Positions 1 to 8,802 of a stretch of 64,000 nucleotides of DNA are shown in pieces (position 1 is the stretch's first letter; each line of letters starts with the position of its first letter). Both the position numbers and the translations under genes were made by a program. Origin of the DNA: Bacillus licheniformis DSM 13 = ATCC 14580 (GTDB taxonomy: Bacteria; Bacillota; Bacilli; Bacillales; Bacillaceae); assembly GCF_000011645.1 (NCBI RefSeq), contig NC_006270.3:3370501-3434500 (forward strand), read 5' to 3'. A model generated the notes under the pieces. That model saw only the letters and a list, made by a program, of their open reading frames with translations. It made no database searches and was not told the origin of the DNA.

Positions 1-216
1 ATCACCATCATGACACAGCGTGCGCTTCTTGACCCTGCCGGTCCGTCTTCGGATACAGCGATGATTCACGGCGTCAATCTGGCATTTATGACCGCTGCTG
101 CATTGTCGGGAATCGGATTGGTTCTCTCATTCTTTATTAAGCAGCACCGCCGCGGACGGCTCGACGGCAGCAAAAGAAAACAAGCGAAAGGCCGCTTGGC
201 CATTCATGAGAAATGA
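1..216 (+). CDS. C-terminal end of an MFS drug-efflux transporter (DHA2 type), cut by the window edge
   Basis: The reading frame is open from base 1 and ends at 216. It encodes the last loop, one final hydrophobic helix (around FMTAAALSGIGLVLSFFI) and a basic cytoplasmic tail. This resembles the end of 14-helix DHA2 (EmrB/QacA) multidrug exporters, which swap drugs for protons across the membrane. Only about 72 residues are visible, so substrate and exact subfamily cannot be given. An internal ATG at 10 is unlikely to be the true start because the frame continues upstream. A strong hairpin follows directly. Confidence 0.7.
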   Translation: MTIMTQRALLDPAGPSSDTAMIHGVNLAFMTAAALSGIGLVLSFFIKQHRRGRLDGSKRKQAKGRLAIHEK

Positions 217-251
217 AAAATCCCGGGTTTATAAAAACCCGGGATTTTTTT
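216..251 (+). terminator. Rho-independent terminator, bidirectional
   Basis: AAATCCCGGGTTT and AAACCCGGGATTT form a long stem followed by seven T. It ends the MFS gene and, on the minus strand, the convergent yvgN. Confidence 0.9.
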
Positions 252-255
252 ATGA

Positions 256-1095
256 TTATTCGAATCCGTTAACCATTGTGTCCGGATCCGGACCGACGCG
301 CTCATCTTTATTAAGAGCGTTGATTTTTTCGACATCTTCCGCCGATAATTCAAAATCAAAAATGTCGGCATTTTCAATAATGCGGTGTTCTTTGATGGAC
401 TTCGGAATGGTGACGACTTCATTTTGCAAATCCCAGCGCAGGATGACTTGAGCAACGGATTTGTTGTATTTTTTAGCGATGTCAGTCAGCACCTGATCAT
501 CGAGGAGTTTTCCCTGCATGAGCGGAGACCATGCTTCCACCTGAATGCCTTGCTTCTTGCAGTAGTCCCTAAGCTCAGTCTGAGTGAGGCGCGGATGGAA
601 TTCAACCTGATTGACCATCGGTTTAATTTCCGCATCTTCCAATAAGCTTTCCAAATGGTGGACATTGAAATTGCTGACTCCGATCGCTTTCACTCTGCCG
701 TCTTTGTACAGCTTTTCAAGTGCGCGCCACGTATCTTTATATTTGTCTTTTCCTGGCCAATGAATCAAATATAAATCAAGGTAGTCAAGGCCGAGTTTTC
801 GAAGGCTTTCATCAAAAGCCGCCAATGTTTTTTCATATCCCTGGTCACTGTTCCAAACCTTTGACGTGATGAAAAGCTCTTCGCGGGGAACGCCTGATTC
901 CTTAATCCCTTTGCCGACGCCTTCTTCATTTTGATAGATAGCGGCTGTGTCAATGCTCCGGTATCCGTTTTTAATGGCTGCTTTTACAGATTCAACGACT
1001 TGGCTGCCTTCTTCCACTTTGAAAACTCCAAGTCCAAACCATGGCATTTTCACACCGTTATGTAATGTCACAGTGTCCTTTAAACTGCTTACCAT
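256..1095 (-). CDS. yvgN: Glyoxal/methylglyoxal reductase, aldo-keto reductase family (YvgN)
   Basis: A 279-residue (alpha/beta)8 aldo-keto reductase, nearly the length of B. subtilis YvgN (276) and similar along its whole length. These cytosolic enzymes use NADPH to reduce glyoxal, methylglyoxal and related aldehydes. Visible family motifs are GYRSIDTAAIYQNEEGVG (catalytic Asp and Tyr), the catalytic Lys in ITSKVWN, LIHWPGK (catalytic His), the GVSNF motif and the nucleotide-binding IPKSIKEHRIIENADIFDF near the C-terminus. The ATG at 1095 follows an AAAGGTGG ribosome site. It is a single-gene unit. Confidence 0.93.
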   Translation of the reverse strand: MVSSLKDTVTLHNGVKMPWFGLGVFKVEEGSQVVESVKAAIKNGYRSIDTAAIYQNEEGVGKGIKESGVPREELFITSKVWNSDQGYEKTLAAFDESLRKLGLDYLDLYLIHWPGKDKYKDTWRALEKLYKDGRVKAIGVSNFNVHHLESLLEDAEIKPMVNQVEFHPRLTQTELRDYCKKQGIQVEAWSPLMQGKLLDDQVLTDIAKKYNKSVAQVILRWDLQNEVVTIPKSIKEHRIIENADIFDFELSAEDVEKINALNKDERVGPDPDTMVNGFE

Positions 1096-1184
1096 TTTGA
1101 ACGACCACCTTTCTTTTTTTCAGATGCTTTTAAACGCACCGCTTTTATTATCTCACACTGGGTGGATTTTACAAAACAACTTGC

Positions 1185-2045
1185 TCAACCGATGGAATGA
1201 GCCAAAGCAAGCGCTCCGGTGATTCCCTGATCGTCGCCAAGGCCCGGCGGCACGATGTATTCTTCAAGATCAGGCAGGTCGACATATCCGTTCAAATATT
1301 CGGCCAGCTTTTTGCGAATCAGCGGGAACAGCTGCTGCTGCTTCATGACACCGCCGCCCATGATGATTTTTTCAGGGCACAGAATCAAGATATATTGCAT
1401 GAGGGCCTGTGCTAAATAGTCGGCTTCAAGCTCCCAAACTTCCTCGTTTTCAGCCAAATCCTTGCCCTTTTTCCCCCATCGCTTTTCAAGCGCCGGGCCC
1501 GATGCCATCCCTTCAAGGCAGTCCTTGTGATACGGACAGATTCCTTCAAACGTATCCTGCGGATGCCGTCTAATGAGTAGGTGACCCATTTCAGGATGGA
1601 GCGTGCTCTGTACGAGCCGGCCGCCGACAATCGCTCCTGCTCCGATTCCTGTGCCGACTGTGATATACAAGCAGCTCTCCAGGCCTTGCGCCTCTCCTTT
1701 CGTCAGCTCTCCAAGCGCGGCAGCGTTTACATCAGTCGTAAACGAAACCGGAATGCCAAGCCTTTTTTCCAATTCGGGAATAAACGGGTACCCCTTCCAG
1801 GCTAATTTCGGGGTATTGGTTATGTATCCGTAATCCTCTTTATTTTTTGCAACGGATATAGGTCCAAAAGAGCCCACTCCCATTGATGTGAGCTGATACT
1901 TGCTGAAGAAATCGGTCAGCTTTCCAATGGTCTCTTCAGGCGTCTCCGTCGGGATCGTCAGCCTGTCTATGATTTCTCCCTTTTCTGTTCCGACTGCACA
2001 AACAAACTTTGTGCCTCCTGCTTCTATTGCACCGTAATGTTTCAT
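1185..2045 (-). CDS. ROK-family fructokinase (GmuE-like)
   Basis: The 286-residue protein starts with the ROK nucleotide-binding signature GAIEAGGTKFVCAVG and contains the catalytic-base region TDVNAAALGE and the second phosphate loop TVGTGIGAGAIV. A His/Cys zinc motif follows (GHLLIRRHPQD, CPYHKDCLEG), which is typical of ROK fructokinases. It should phosphorylate fructose to fructose-6-phosphate with ATP in the cytosol. It resembles B. subtilis GmuE (YdhR), but no glucomannan genes lie beside it. The ATG at 2045 follows a purine-rich GAGAGG-type site. Confidence 0.88.
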   Translation of the reverse strand: MKHYGAIEAGGTKFVCAVGTEKGEIIDRLTIPTETPEETIGKLTDFFSKYQLTSMGVGSFGPISVAKNKEDYGYITNTPKLAWKGYPFIPELEKRLGIPVSFTTDVNAAALGELTKGEAQGLESCLYITVGTGIGAGAIVGGRLVQSTLHPEMGHLLIRRHPQDTFEGICPYHKDCLEGMASGPALEKRWGKKGKDLAENEEVWELEADYLAQALMQYILILCPEKIIMGGGVMKQQQLFPLIRKKLAEYLNGYVDLPDLEEYIVPPGLGDDQGITGALALAHSIG

Positions 2046-2311
2046 CCTCTCGGCTCCTTTTCATCTGTTTGAATTGCTCTAATTGAATCATAAATCAGAC
2101 GATGAAAGAAAGCAATCGCACTGAACAATGGTTCACCAGAGCATGGGAGCTTTTGATGCTGACGGAAGAAAGCTTCCCGAAAATGTGGCAGTTTTTTAAA
2201 CAACTGCCGCGTTCGCTTTTTCGCTTAAATAGGCTTCTGACCGCTTGATCGTAACCGTGAAAAAGAGGATTTTTTCAAGCCCCGCTCGAAGCTTTAATAA
2301 GGAGGGATATC
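2046..2311. other. Intergenic spacer between the fructokinase and the aminotransferase
   Basis: The first 45 bases hold the fructokinase ribosome site and its promoter region. A 48-codon reading frame (2102-2248, plus strand) is present but has no ribosome site and is not called. The aminotransferase has a good site (AAGGAGGG) immediately upstream of 2312. No clear operator was seen. Confidence 0.5.
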
Positions 2312-3436
2312 ATGAAGCATCCATTCGACAATTTCCGTTCTTTATTCCCGAAATTGTCTGATCATGTTCATCTTGCCGCATGTTCCGGAAGCGCATTGGC
2401 TCTGCCTGTTGCCAAAGCGGTCGATGAGTATCAGAACGGCCTTTTAACAGCCGGTGCAGACTGGAAAGCACATCTCGACAAGATGGATGAGACCAAGGAA
2501 AAATTCGCCCGGCTGATCGGTGCTGAAAAAGAAGAGATAGCCGTTTTGCCGTCAGTATCTGACGCAGTGGCCGCTGTGGCCGCCGCAATGCCGCAGCCAC
2601 CCCGTCGAAGGCAGATCGCCTTCACGGATATCGATTTTCCTGCTGTCGGCCAAATTTGGCTTGCGCAAGACCGCTTCAAAGATCACCTCATCATCATTCA
2701 AAGCGAAGATGGGATGATTGACTTGGAACAATACGAAAAAGACGTTACCGATCAGACGCTCTTGACGTGTGTGCCCCATGCCGGCTATCGGAACGGGTTT
2801 AAGCAAGACATAAAGCAGATTGCCGAGATTGTTCATCAGAAAGGGTCGCTTTTATTCGTCGACGCCTATCAGACTGCCGGCCACATTCCGATTCATGTCA
2901 AAGACATGGATATCGACATCCTTGCGGCGGGGACGCGCAAATACATGCTCGGCATTCCCGGAACAGCTTTTTTATATATGAAACGCGAACTTTGCGAACA
3001 ATTTGAGCCAAAAACGGCCGGCTGGTTCGGAAGGAGCGCGCCATTTGCCTTAGATTCAGGCTTTGCGGAAGGTGCGAAACGCTTCGAGTCGGGGACACCG
3101 TCATTTATCAGCATATATGCGGCAGACGCGGCATTGAAGCTGCTGCTTGAAGCGGAGCCCGACAGGATCGAGCCCTATCTGCGGCAGCTTGCGGCATTCT
3201 CTTTGCAATACGGTGCGGAAAAAGGCCTGAAGATCACAGGACCCAACACCGTACATAACAGAACAAGCCTGATCTCGGTGTATGCCGAAGAAGCCGCCCG
3301 TGTTGAATCCCTCTTGCGTGAAAAGCATATCATCGTCTCAAAGCGAAACAACGTCATAAGAATAGCCCCGCATTTTTACAATACAAAGGAGGAAATCGGA
3401 TTTGTGATGGATGAGATCGCGGCAATCGTAGGCTAA
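2312..3436 (+). CDS. PLP-dependent class V aminotransferase (cysteine desulfurase-like fold)
   Basis: A 374-residue fold-type I PLP enzyme. DAYQTAGHIPI holds the cofactor-binding Asp and its neighbours, and ILAAGTRKYMLGIPG holds the Schiff-base Lys. The N-terminal HVHLAACSGSALALPV resembles the substrate-loop start of class V enzymes. No conserved cysteine-containing active-site loop of true cysteine desulfurases is evident, so an isopenicillin-N-epimerase-like or amino-acid-specific aminotransferase or lyase is more likely. The start at 2312 follows AAGGAGGGATATC. It is a monocistronic unit; the substrate cannot be read from the sequence. Confidence 0.85.
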   Translation: MKHPFDNFRSLFPKLSDHVHLAACSGSALALPVAKAVDEYQNGLLTAGADWKAHLDKMDETKEKFARLIGAEKEEIAVLPSVSDAVAAVAAAMPQPPRRRQIAFTDIDFPAVGQIWLAQDRFKDHLIIIQSEDGMIDLEQYEKDVTDQTLLTCVPHAGYRNGFKQDIKQIAEIVHQKGSLLFVDAYQTAGHIPIHVKDMDIDILAAGTRKYMLGIPGTAFLYMKRELCEQFEPKTAGWFGRSAPFALDSGFAEGAKRFESGTPSFISIYAADAALKLLLEAEPDRIEPYLRQLAAFSLQYGAEKGLKITGPNTVHNRTSLISVYAEEAARVESLLREKHIIVSKRNNVIRIAPHFYNTKEEIGFVMDEIAAIVG

Positions 3437-3515
3437 GCCCCCGGCTTTAAAATGGACAGAATGCGATTTTTTCCTTAAACTATAAAAAACAATTTTCATC
3501 AAGGAATGAGACAAA

Positions 3516-3926
3516 ATGGAGCTTTATATCGAAGGTGAATTAGAAGAGCATAGGAAGCTGCCGCACCGAAAAGTTTTGTTTGCCATTTTGGCTGTTTTGC
3601 TAGGGTCCGGGATTACCATCGGATATATCGTGTATACGCATTTTTATTCGATGAATCATCTGCCGAAAGGAAATTGGTTTCAGTCTTCCGGTTCGCCGAA
3701 TCAAGCATACAACCTGAATTTGTATAGAGTGAACAAAGGCGGGGGAACGAACTCCCCTTCCGTCAGAGGGGAATTGACAACGGTTGCCACCGGTGAACGA
3801 AAGAATATCTATTGGGGATACGAAGAAGAACATGCCAAAATCGAATGGCAGGACAAATACCATGTGTCCATCAACAACAATGTGCTGGACGTCAGAACTG
3901 ATATATATGATGGAAGAAGAGAGTGA
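3516..3926 (+). CDS. Membrane-anchored DUF5412-type protein
   Basis: The 136-residue protein has a charged N-terminus, one transmembrane helix near residues 23-43 and an extracytoplasmic domain. That domain contains SPNQAYNLNLYRVNKGGGT, a VRGELTTVATGERKNIYWGY segment and a late VSINNNVLDV strand. This pattern matches the DUF5412 family of small Bacillus membrane proteins, whose function is unknown. The ATG follows AAGGAATGAG. It ends six bases before the convergent helD. Confidence 0.7.
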   Translation: MELYIEGELEEHRKLPHRKVLFAILAVLLGSGITIGYIVYTHFYSMNHLPKGNWFQSSGSPNQAYNLNLYRVNKGGGTNSPSVRGELTTVATGERKNIYWGYEEEHAKIEWQDKYHVSINNNVLDVRTDIYDGRRE

Positions 3927-3931
3927 CGGCG

Positions 3932-6262
3932 TCACTCTCTTCTCGTGTACATATCATTTGGGACGCCGTTTAAAAAATGCGTTTCTTTTCCAATGGAAAA
4001 GAGGTGCAGCTCATGCATCGCCCTCGTGCACGCCGTATAAAATAAAGTCCGCTCTCTTTCCTTTTTGTATTGCTTTTCAGAAGCGTCATAAATGATGACG
4101 GCATCAAATTCGATCCCTTTCGCCAAATAGACGGGAATGACGACCACGCCTTTTTGAAACGTTCTCGTTTCTTTATCGATCAGTTTAAGCTCTGCATGCT
4201 GCTGAAGATGCTGGAACGCATCCCTGCATTCCCGGACTGTTTTACAGATGACTGCAATCGTCTCAAGTCCTTCTTTTTGAAGGGCGGTCATAAGGGAAGC
4301 CATCTCTTTATGGTGTGCATGAGGATCGGCTGATATTGTCAAAGTCGGTTTTTTGCCGTTCCTATTAAAAGCTTCGATCTCTTCGCCCCCTTCGATGATG
4401 CGCTTTGTCAATTCAACAATTTCTTTCGTCGACCTGTAGCTGCGCTTCAAGGTGATGATCTCCGTTTTTTCGCCTTCAAACACGCCTCCCGACAGAAGCG
4501 TCTTATCGTGATAGGCATGGGCAAGAATCGCCTGGTTTAAGTCTCCCAGCATCGTGATGCTGCACGCGGGAAACAAGCTCTCCAAAAAAGCAAGTTGAAA
4601 AGGCGTGTAATCCTGGGCTTCATCAATGAATAAATGGCGGATTGCCGTGTTTTTCCCCCCGCCTTTCAGCTTGTTTTTCATATATAAAAAAGGGACGGCA
4701 TCTTCATAAAGCAGCTTCTCAAAACGAAAGCTTTTCTGAGTGAATGTGCAAATGCTCTGCCAGTCATCAGGGCGCGTTTGCGGGGTATAGCGTCCGGAAA
4801 AAAGCTGAAGGTATGTTCCTTTAAAATCAATAAAGCCGAACGCTTTTACCACTTGCTTGAGCGGCTTGAACTCCCTTTCGGCAACGATGGAGGCAAGGAG
4901 GTTTCGCTCCCTTTCATAATCGTCAAACGTATTCTCCGTAAAGCGCTGTTCCTCCTGAAGACGTTTATAAGCCTTTAAGTATTCCTCTTTATCCAGCAGC
5001 TCGCTTTCTTCGATGACCCAGTCTTTTTTTCTTTCCTGGCGTTCATATTTATTCAGGAGCTGCAACAGCCATTTTCCCGTTTGTTCAATCCGGTTGGACA
5101 GCGTGTCTGAATGATCAAGGGCCGCGAAAAATTTCCGCATCTGACCGCTTGTGATGATCCTTTTTCCGCGAAAGGTGATATGTTTAAACACCAGGTGCCC
5201 TTTTGCCAAATATTTGACGTAATCATCGATGATGCCTTTGAAAGCCAGACTGGATTTCAATTCAATCGATTTCATCCGGATGCGCTGCTCCTCACCGTCT
5301 GAAGCGGTTAAACAATATTCAAGCTGATCGAACGGAGTCTCGCATGGTACCTGCTTTCCAAGGCGGCGCGCTACAAATTCCTGGAACGTCGTCTGCTGGA
5401 TGTTTTCCTCTCCGAGCTCAGGCAGAACATTGGCGACATAGCTGTTAAAAAGCAGGTTTGGAGAGAATAGCAGCATCTGGCTCGACTCGATCTGCCCGCG
5501 GCCGCGGTACAGCAAATATGCGGCCCGCTGCAATGCCGCCGACGTTTTTCCGCTGCCAGCCGCTCCCCGAACAATTAAAAAGCGGCTCTTTTCGTTCCGA
5601 ATGATCTGATTCTGTTCTTTTTGAATCGTCGCGACGATGCTTTTCATCTGGATATCGGCCTGCTGCCCCAGCACTTCCTGAAGGACTTCATCCCCAATCG
5701 CCATATCCGTATTAAACATCGCTTTCAGCTGTCCGTTTTTGAAGAGAAATTGCCTTTTCAGCTCAATCGTTCCCCTGACCGTCTCGTCCGGAACTTCGTA
5801 TTGAGCCGCGCCGGGTCCATAGTTATAGAACAGACTGGAAATCGGCGCTCTCCAATCATAGATCAAAAACCGCTCTTCTTTTTCATACATTAAAGAGGCG
5901 AGTCCGATGTAGACGGACTCAGCGTTTTCTTCGCCGTCCTCCAAAAAATCTACGCGGCCGAAATAAGGCGATTCTTTCACTTTTAACAGGTTTTTCAGCT
6001 GGCTGTAAAACTGCTTATGGCTCCTTTCCCTCTCAGCCAAAACCTCAGCCTGCTGTTTAATGCTAAAAAATGTTTCAACCGCTTCATTTTCATCGGCTAT
6101 GTTTACGGTGACATCGCTCCAAAAATGTTTCCGTAAATCGATGATATCCTCCTTCAATCCGCCGGTTTTTCCCTTTAGAGAATGAAGCTTTTGATCCAAT
6201 TCCTTTAAAACAAGCCGGATTCGTTTTTCCTCTTCCAGCCATTCCTGACCGTTTTCCTGCAC
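3932..6262 (-). CDS. helD: UvrD-like DNA helicase HelD (RNA polymerase-associated)
   Basis: About 776 residues from the GTG at 6262, close to B. subtilis HelD (774). Walker A is GAAGSGKTSAALQ, Walker B and the UvrD motif are FIDEAQDYTPFQ, and later SF1 motifs include TLKRSYRSTKEIVELT and VVVIPVYLAKGIEFDAVIIYD. An N-terminal coiled-coil arm (EERIRLVLKELDQKLHSL) is the part that, in known HelD proteins, reaches into the RNA polymerase secondary channel. HelD recycles stalled RNA polymerase from DNA. The GTG at 6262 is favoured over the one at 6271 because AGGGAG lies eight bases before it. Confidence 0.93.
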   Translation of the reverse strand: MQENGQEWLEEEKRIRLVLKELDQKLHSLKGKTGGLKEDIIDLRKHFWSDVTVNIADENEAVETFFSIKQQAEVLAERERSHKQFYSQLKNLLKVKESPYFGRVDFLEDGEENAESVYIGLASLMYEKEERFLIYDWRAPISSLFYNYGPGAAQYEVPDETVRGTIELKRQFLFKNGQLKAMFNTDMAIGDEVLQEVLGQQADIQMKSIVATIQKEQNQIIRNEKSRFLIVRGAAGSGKTSAALQRAAYLLYRGRGQIESSQMLLFSPNLLFNSYVANVLPELGEENIQQTTFQEFVARRLGKQVPCETPFDQLEYCLTASDGEEQRIRMKSIELKSSLAFKGIIDDYVKYLAKGHLVFKHITFRGKRIITSGQMRKFFAALDHSDTLSNRIEQTGKWLLQLLNKYERQERKKDWVIEESELLDKEEYLKAYKRLQEEQRFTENTFDDYERERNLLASIVAEREFKPLKQVVKAFGFIDFKGTYLQLFSGRYTPQTRPDDWQSICTFTQKSFRFEKLLYEDAVPFLYMKNKLKGGGKNTAIRHLFIDEAQDYTPFQLAFLESLFPACSITMLGDLNQAILAHAYHDKTLLSGGVFEGEKTEIITLKRSYRSTKEIVELTKRIIEGGEEIEAFNRNGKKPTLTISADPHAHHKEMASLMTALQKEGLETIAVICKTVRECRDAFQHLQQHAELKLIDKETRTFQKGVVVIPVYLAKGIEFDAVIIYDASEKQYKKERERTLFYTACTRAMHELHLFSIGKETHFLNGVPNDMYTRRE

Positions 6263-6398
6263 GCTGACCACTCCCTAAAAAGATTTGACATCGAAAAAGA
6301 TTCATGATAAAATAAAAATGGATAAAATTATAATTATTGAAATTTTATGTTAAAATACACTTCATCTTATCATATAACCTTTGGTCAAATCAATATAA

Positions 6399-6440
6399 AA
6401 AGCCGATTTTTCAATCAACGAAAAATCGGCTTTTTTCTAT
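6399..6440 (-). terminator. Terminator of yvgT
   Basis: AAAAGCCGATTTTT and AAAAATCGGCTTTT form a perfect long stem with T runs on both strands, just past the yvgT stop. The AT-rich stretch 6263-6398 to its left carries the divergent helD start region. Confidence 0.88.
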
Positions 6441-7049
6441 TCAGCTGTGGGACCGCAGCGAACGGTTCGGCAGCTTCCAGTTGAACATGTACGAACATAC
6501 ACGGCACGCGACCAGCAAAGCAAACAGGATATACAACGTGAGCGGCTTCTCCGCCCAGCCCATGCCGATAATGAATCCGCCCAAAGCGGCCCAAACGGCG
6601 TAAATCTCCGTTTTCAGCACAAGCGGCTTTCTTCCGGCCAGAAGGTCCCGGATCATTCCGCCGCCGCTTCCTGTTAAGACCGCCGCAACGATCACTGCGC
6701 TGACCGGATGGTTCATGTGAACGGCATAAAGGGCTCCTTGTATCGCAAATGCGGCAAGACCGATCGCGTCTGAAAAGCTGCCCCAGATGCTCCAGTGCTT
6801 TAACAGGAGCTTCGGAAACAAAAAAACGATCGTGATCGAGACAAGAGCGATTAGAAACAGACTCCCCTGCTCCCACAAGGCGGACACTGGAACTCCGATG
6901 AGCAGGTTTCTGATCGCCCCTCCGCCGAACGCTGTCACAATCCCCAATATATAAACTCCTAAAATATCATACTCTTCTTCCATTGCAACGATCGCTCCGC
7001 TGATCGCAAAAGCGACGGTTCCGATGATGCTCAACACTTCCCAAGCCAT
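6441..7049 (-). CDS. yvgT: UPF0126/TRIC-family membrane protein YvgT
   Basis: A 202-residue, very hydrophobic protein with about seven predicted helices in two repeated halves. Each half has a glycine-rich loop, GGGAIRNLLIGV in the first and GSGGGMIRDLLAGRKP in the second. This repeat defines the UPF0126 family, related to trimeric intracellular cation channels. The physiological ion in Bacillus is not known. As in B. subtilis it lies next to helD and upstream of bdbC/bdbD. The start at 7049 is the first Met in the frame. Confidence 0.88.
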   Translation of the reverse strand: MAWEVLSIIGTVAFAISGAIVAMEEEYDILGVYILGIVTAFGGGAIRNLLIGVPVSALWEQGSLFLIALVSITIVFLFPKLLLKHWSIWGSFSDAIGLAAFAIQGALYAVHMNHPVSAVIVAAVLTGSGGGMIRDLLAGRKPLVLKTEIYAVWAALGGFIIGMGWAEKPLTLYILFALLVACRVCSYMFNWKLPNRSLRSHS

Positions 7050-7173
7050 CTAAGATGTCCTCCATACTAAACTTCAATCTTTTTGATTTTATAACTTCTC
7101 CAACCTTTAAATCAACCCTCTCTGAATCAAAATATCTTATAATATAGAAAGATGTTTTTAAAGGGGTGGAAAC

Positions 7174-7702
7174 ATGGGACAGGAGGTCATCATCGAAAAA
7201 GCGAAAGCCGAGTGGGCGCACGAATTTGAAGCTGAAAAACAACAGCTCGCAGATGTCCTCGGAAAAAAAGTTCTCGCTATCGAACAAATCGGCAGTACCT
7301 CTGTTCCCGGCCTTGCAGCAAAACCGGTACTCGATTTGATGGCCGGCGTGAGCAGTCTCAGCGAAGCTTCAGTTGGATCGAACCGCTTCAGGAGCTCGGC
7401 TATGAGCACGTATTTCACGAAGCCTTCCCAGCCAGGCGTTTTTTTCGAAAGGGAAAGCGGAGGGCGGGCACACGCCATCTGCACGTATACATTTTTCAAA
7501 GCGAAGAATGGAAAAATCAGCTGAGATTCCGAAATTATTTAAGAAAGCATTCAGTCGAGCGGCAAGCCTATGAAACATTGAAAAAAACTTGGCGCGGCGT
7601 TTTCCATATTACCGGACTCCTATACAAAAGGAAAAGAATCGGTTCATCACAGCCGTGATTGAAAAAGCAAAACATTCGGAAAGGAGCGGCACGGCATGCT
7701 GA
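7174..7702 (+). pseudogene. GrpB/UPF0157-family gene broken by two frameshifts
   Basis: The first frame begins with the family signature (IEKAKAEWAHEFEAEK, then IEQIGSTSVPGLAAKPVLDLMAG). From about 7370 the family sequence continues in a second frame (WIEPLQELGYEHVFHEAF, then the HLHVYIF motif at about 7471-7491 and WKNQLRFRNYLRKH). Near the A7 run at 7570 it moves to a third frame (LARRFPYYRTPIQKEKNRF) and stops at 7702. The family belongs to the nucleotidyltransferase superfamily. Joined together the three pieces give a normal-length GrpB protein, so the gene is recently broken or affected by sequence errors. Confidence 0.85.
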
Positions 7703-7788
7703 AAAAGACAAAACATAAACTGCTTACTATAGCCATCGCCTTCATTATGGCGGTTTTGTTGTACTACTATGTCCAAGTTACGAAGTGA
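7696..7788 (+). CDS. Small single-helix membrane peptide (30 residues)
   Basis: ATG at 7696 follows GGAAAGGAGCGGC. The product is a basic N-terminus (MLKKTKHK), one hydrophobic helix (LLTIAIAFIMAVLLYYYV) and a short tail ending in K. Its start overlaps the ancestral end of the grpB-like frame (ATGCTGA), so the two were probably translationally coupled. No family was recognised. The ribosome site and classic single-pass layout favour a real gene, but coding evidence for 30 codons is limited. Confidence 0.45.
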   Translation: MLKKTKHKLLTIAIAFIMAVLLYYYVQVTK

Positions 7789-7796
7789 AAGCGGGA

Positions 7797-8282
7797 TTAT
7801 ACGTGCAAGGCCATTCTGACTGTTTTGAGGATATGCCCTTCGAAATCTTCATCATATTCGGCGACATCCTCAAAACCCTTCGCCTTGTAAAAGTTTTTTC
7901 CGGTGCGGTTTTCTTTTTCAACCTCTACAAAGATCTTTTTCACTCCCTTTAAATGGTTCATCCCCTCTTCCAATAATGCGGTTCCGATGCCTTTTCCCTG
8001 GTATTCCGGAGCTAAATAAACGGCTGCGAGATAGGCTACCCCTCCTTCTCTGACAAAGGAGTAGTTGGCAAAGCCGACGATTTTTCCGTCCGCTTCCGAA
8101 ACGAGCATTAACGAGTGTTCCAAACGCTGCTGCATTCTTTCGTCATTGTACGCTTTCTGCAAGAACTTCTCTTGAATATCGAAAGGAATGATCCCTTCAT
8201 ACGTATGATTCCAGCTTGTTTTGGCAATCTGCTGTACTTGAGGGATGTCTTTCTTTTTCATTTTGCGAATCTTACACTCCAT
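7797..8282 (-). CDS. GNAT-family N-acetyltransferase
   Basis: About 161 residues with the GNAT fold. The acetyl-CoA loop is YLAPEYQGKGIGTALLEEG (R/Q-x-x-G-x-G/A type), preceded by the beta4 strand AYLAAVYL and followed by a C-terminal motif B region (NFYKAKGFEDVAEYDED). It transfers acetyl from acetyl-CoA to an amine, but the substrate is not evident. Several Met codons cluster at the start; the ATG at 8282 is preferred because GAAGG lies nine bases upstream, and 8291 is the longest option. Confidence 0.85.
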   Translation of the reverse strand: MECKIRKMKKKDIPQVQQIAKTSWNHTYEGIIPFDIQEKFLQKAYNDERMQQRLEHSLMLVSEADGKIVGFANYSFVREGGVAYLAAVYLAPEYQGKGIGTALLEEGMNHLKGVKKIFVEVEKENRTGKNFYKAKGFEDVAEYDEDFEGHILKTVRMALHV

Positions 8283-8356
8283 CCTCATCATCCTTCACAT
8301 CTATTTGATAATTTCCAAATATTATAACATCCTTTCTATTGAACATGTATAAGAAA

Positions 8357-8394
8357 TAAAAAAAGAGCATTGTCAGACAATGCTCTTTTTACTC
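8357..8394 (-). terminator. Terminator of bdbC
   Basis: AAAGAGCATTGTC and GACAATGCTCTTT pair, with A/T runs on both sides. It overlaps the bdbC stop codon and ends the bdbD-bdbC transcript. Confidence 0.85.
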
Positions 8395-8802
8395 GTCTTT
8401 CCCCTTGAGAAAGCACATAAAAATGATAATCAAAATAAATGCAATAAGGGCGAGAAACGGAATCGTGATGAAACCGAACCAATTGATATACTGCCCTGAG
8501 CAAGGCACTCCTGTGACACACGGTTTAATGCCGTTGAATCCGGGAATTTTTTGTTCCATGTAGTGCATCAGGGAAATGCCTGCGCCGATCACCGCCATCG
8601 GCAGCACGTATTTTTTCACGCGGGCATCGCCCTGAAATGTCGCAATTCCGAGAATCAGCACGAGCGGATACATCATAATCCGCTGATACCAGCACAGTTC
8701 GCAAGGAATAAATTTGCGGATTTCGCTGAAGTACAAGCTGCCTAGCGTCGCCGTTAATGAGACGATCCAGGCGCCGTACAGAAAAAGCAGTTTATTTTTC
8801 AT
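8389..8802 (-). CDS. bdbC: Thiol-disulfide quinone oxidoreductase BdbC (DsbB-like)
   Basis: The 137-residue, four-helix membrane protein has the two DsbB cysteine pairs: CELCWYQR after the first helix and CVTGVPCS in the second extracellular loop. It reoxidises BdbD by passing electrons to menaquinone. Its start overlaps the bdbD end by 11 bases, so the two are translationally coupled. The order matches the B. subtilis bdbDC operon, which is needed for competence pseudopilins and other disulfide-containing exported proteins. Confidence 0.95.
   Translation of the reverse strand: MKNKLLFLYGAWIVSLTATLGSLYFSEIRKFIPCELCWYQRIMMYPLVLILGIATFQGDARVKKYVLPMAVIGAGISLMHYMEQKIPGFNGIKPCVTGVPCSGQYINWFGFITIPFLALIAFILIIIFMCFLKGKDE

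Noticed and set aside
2102..2248. A 48-codon plus-strand frame between the fructokinase and the aminotransferase
   Set aside because: The peptide looks protein-like, but there is no ribosome site before its ATG and no recognised family.
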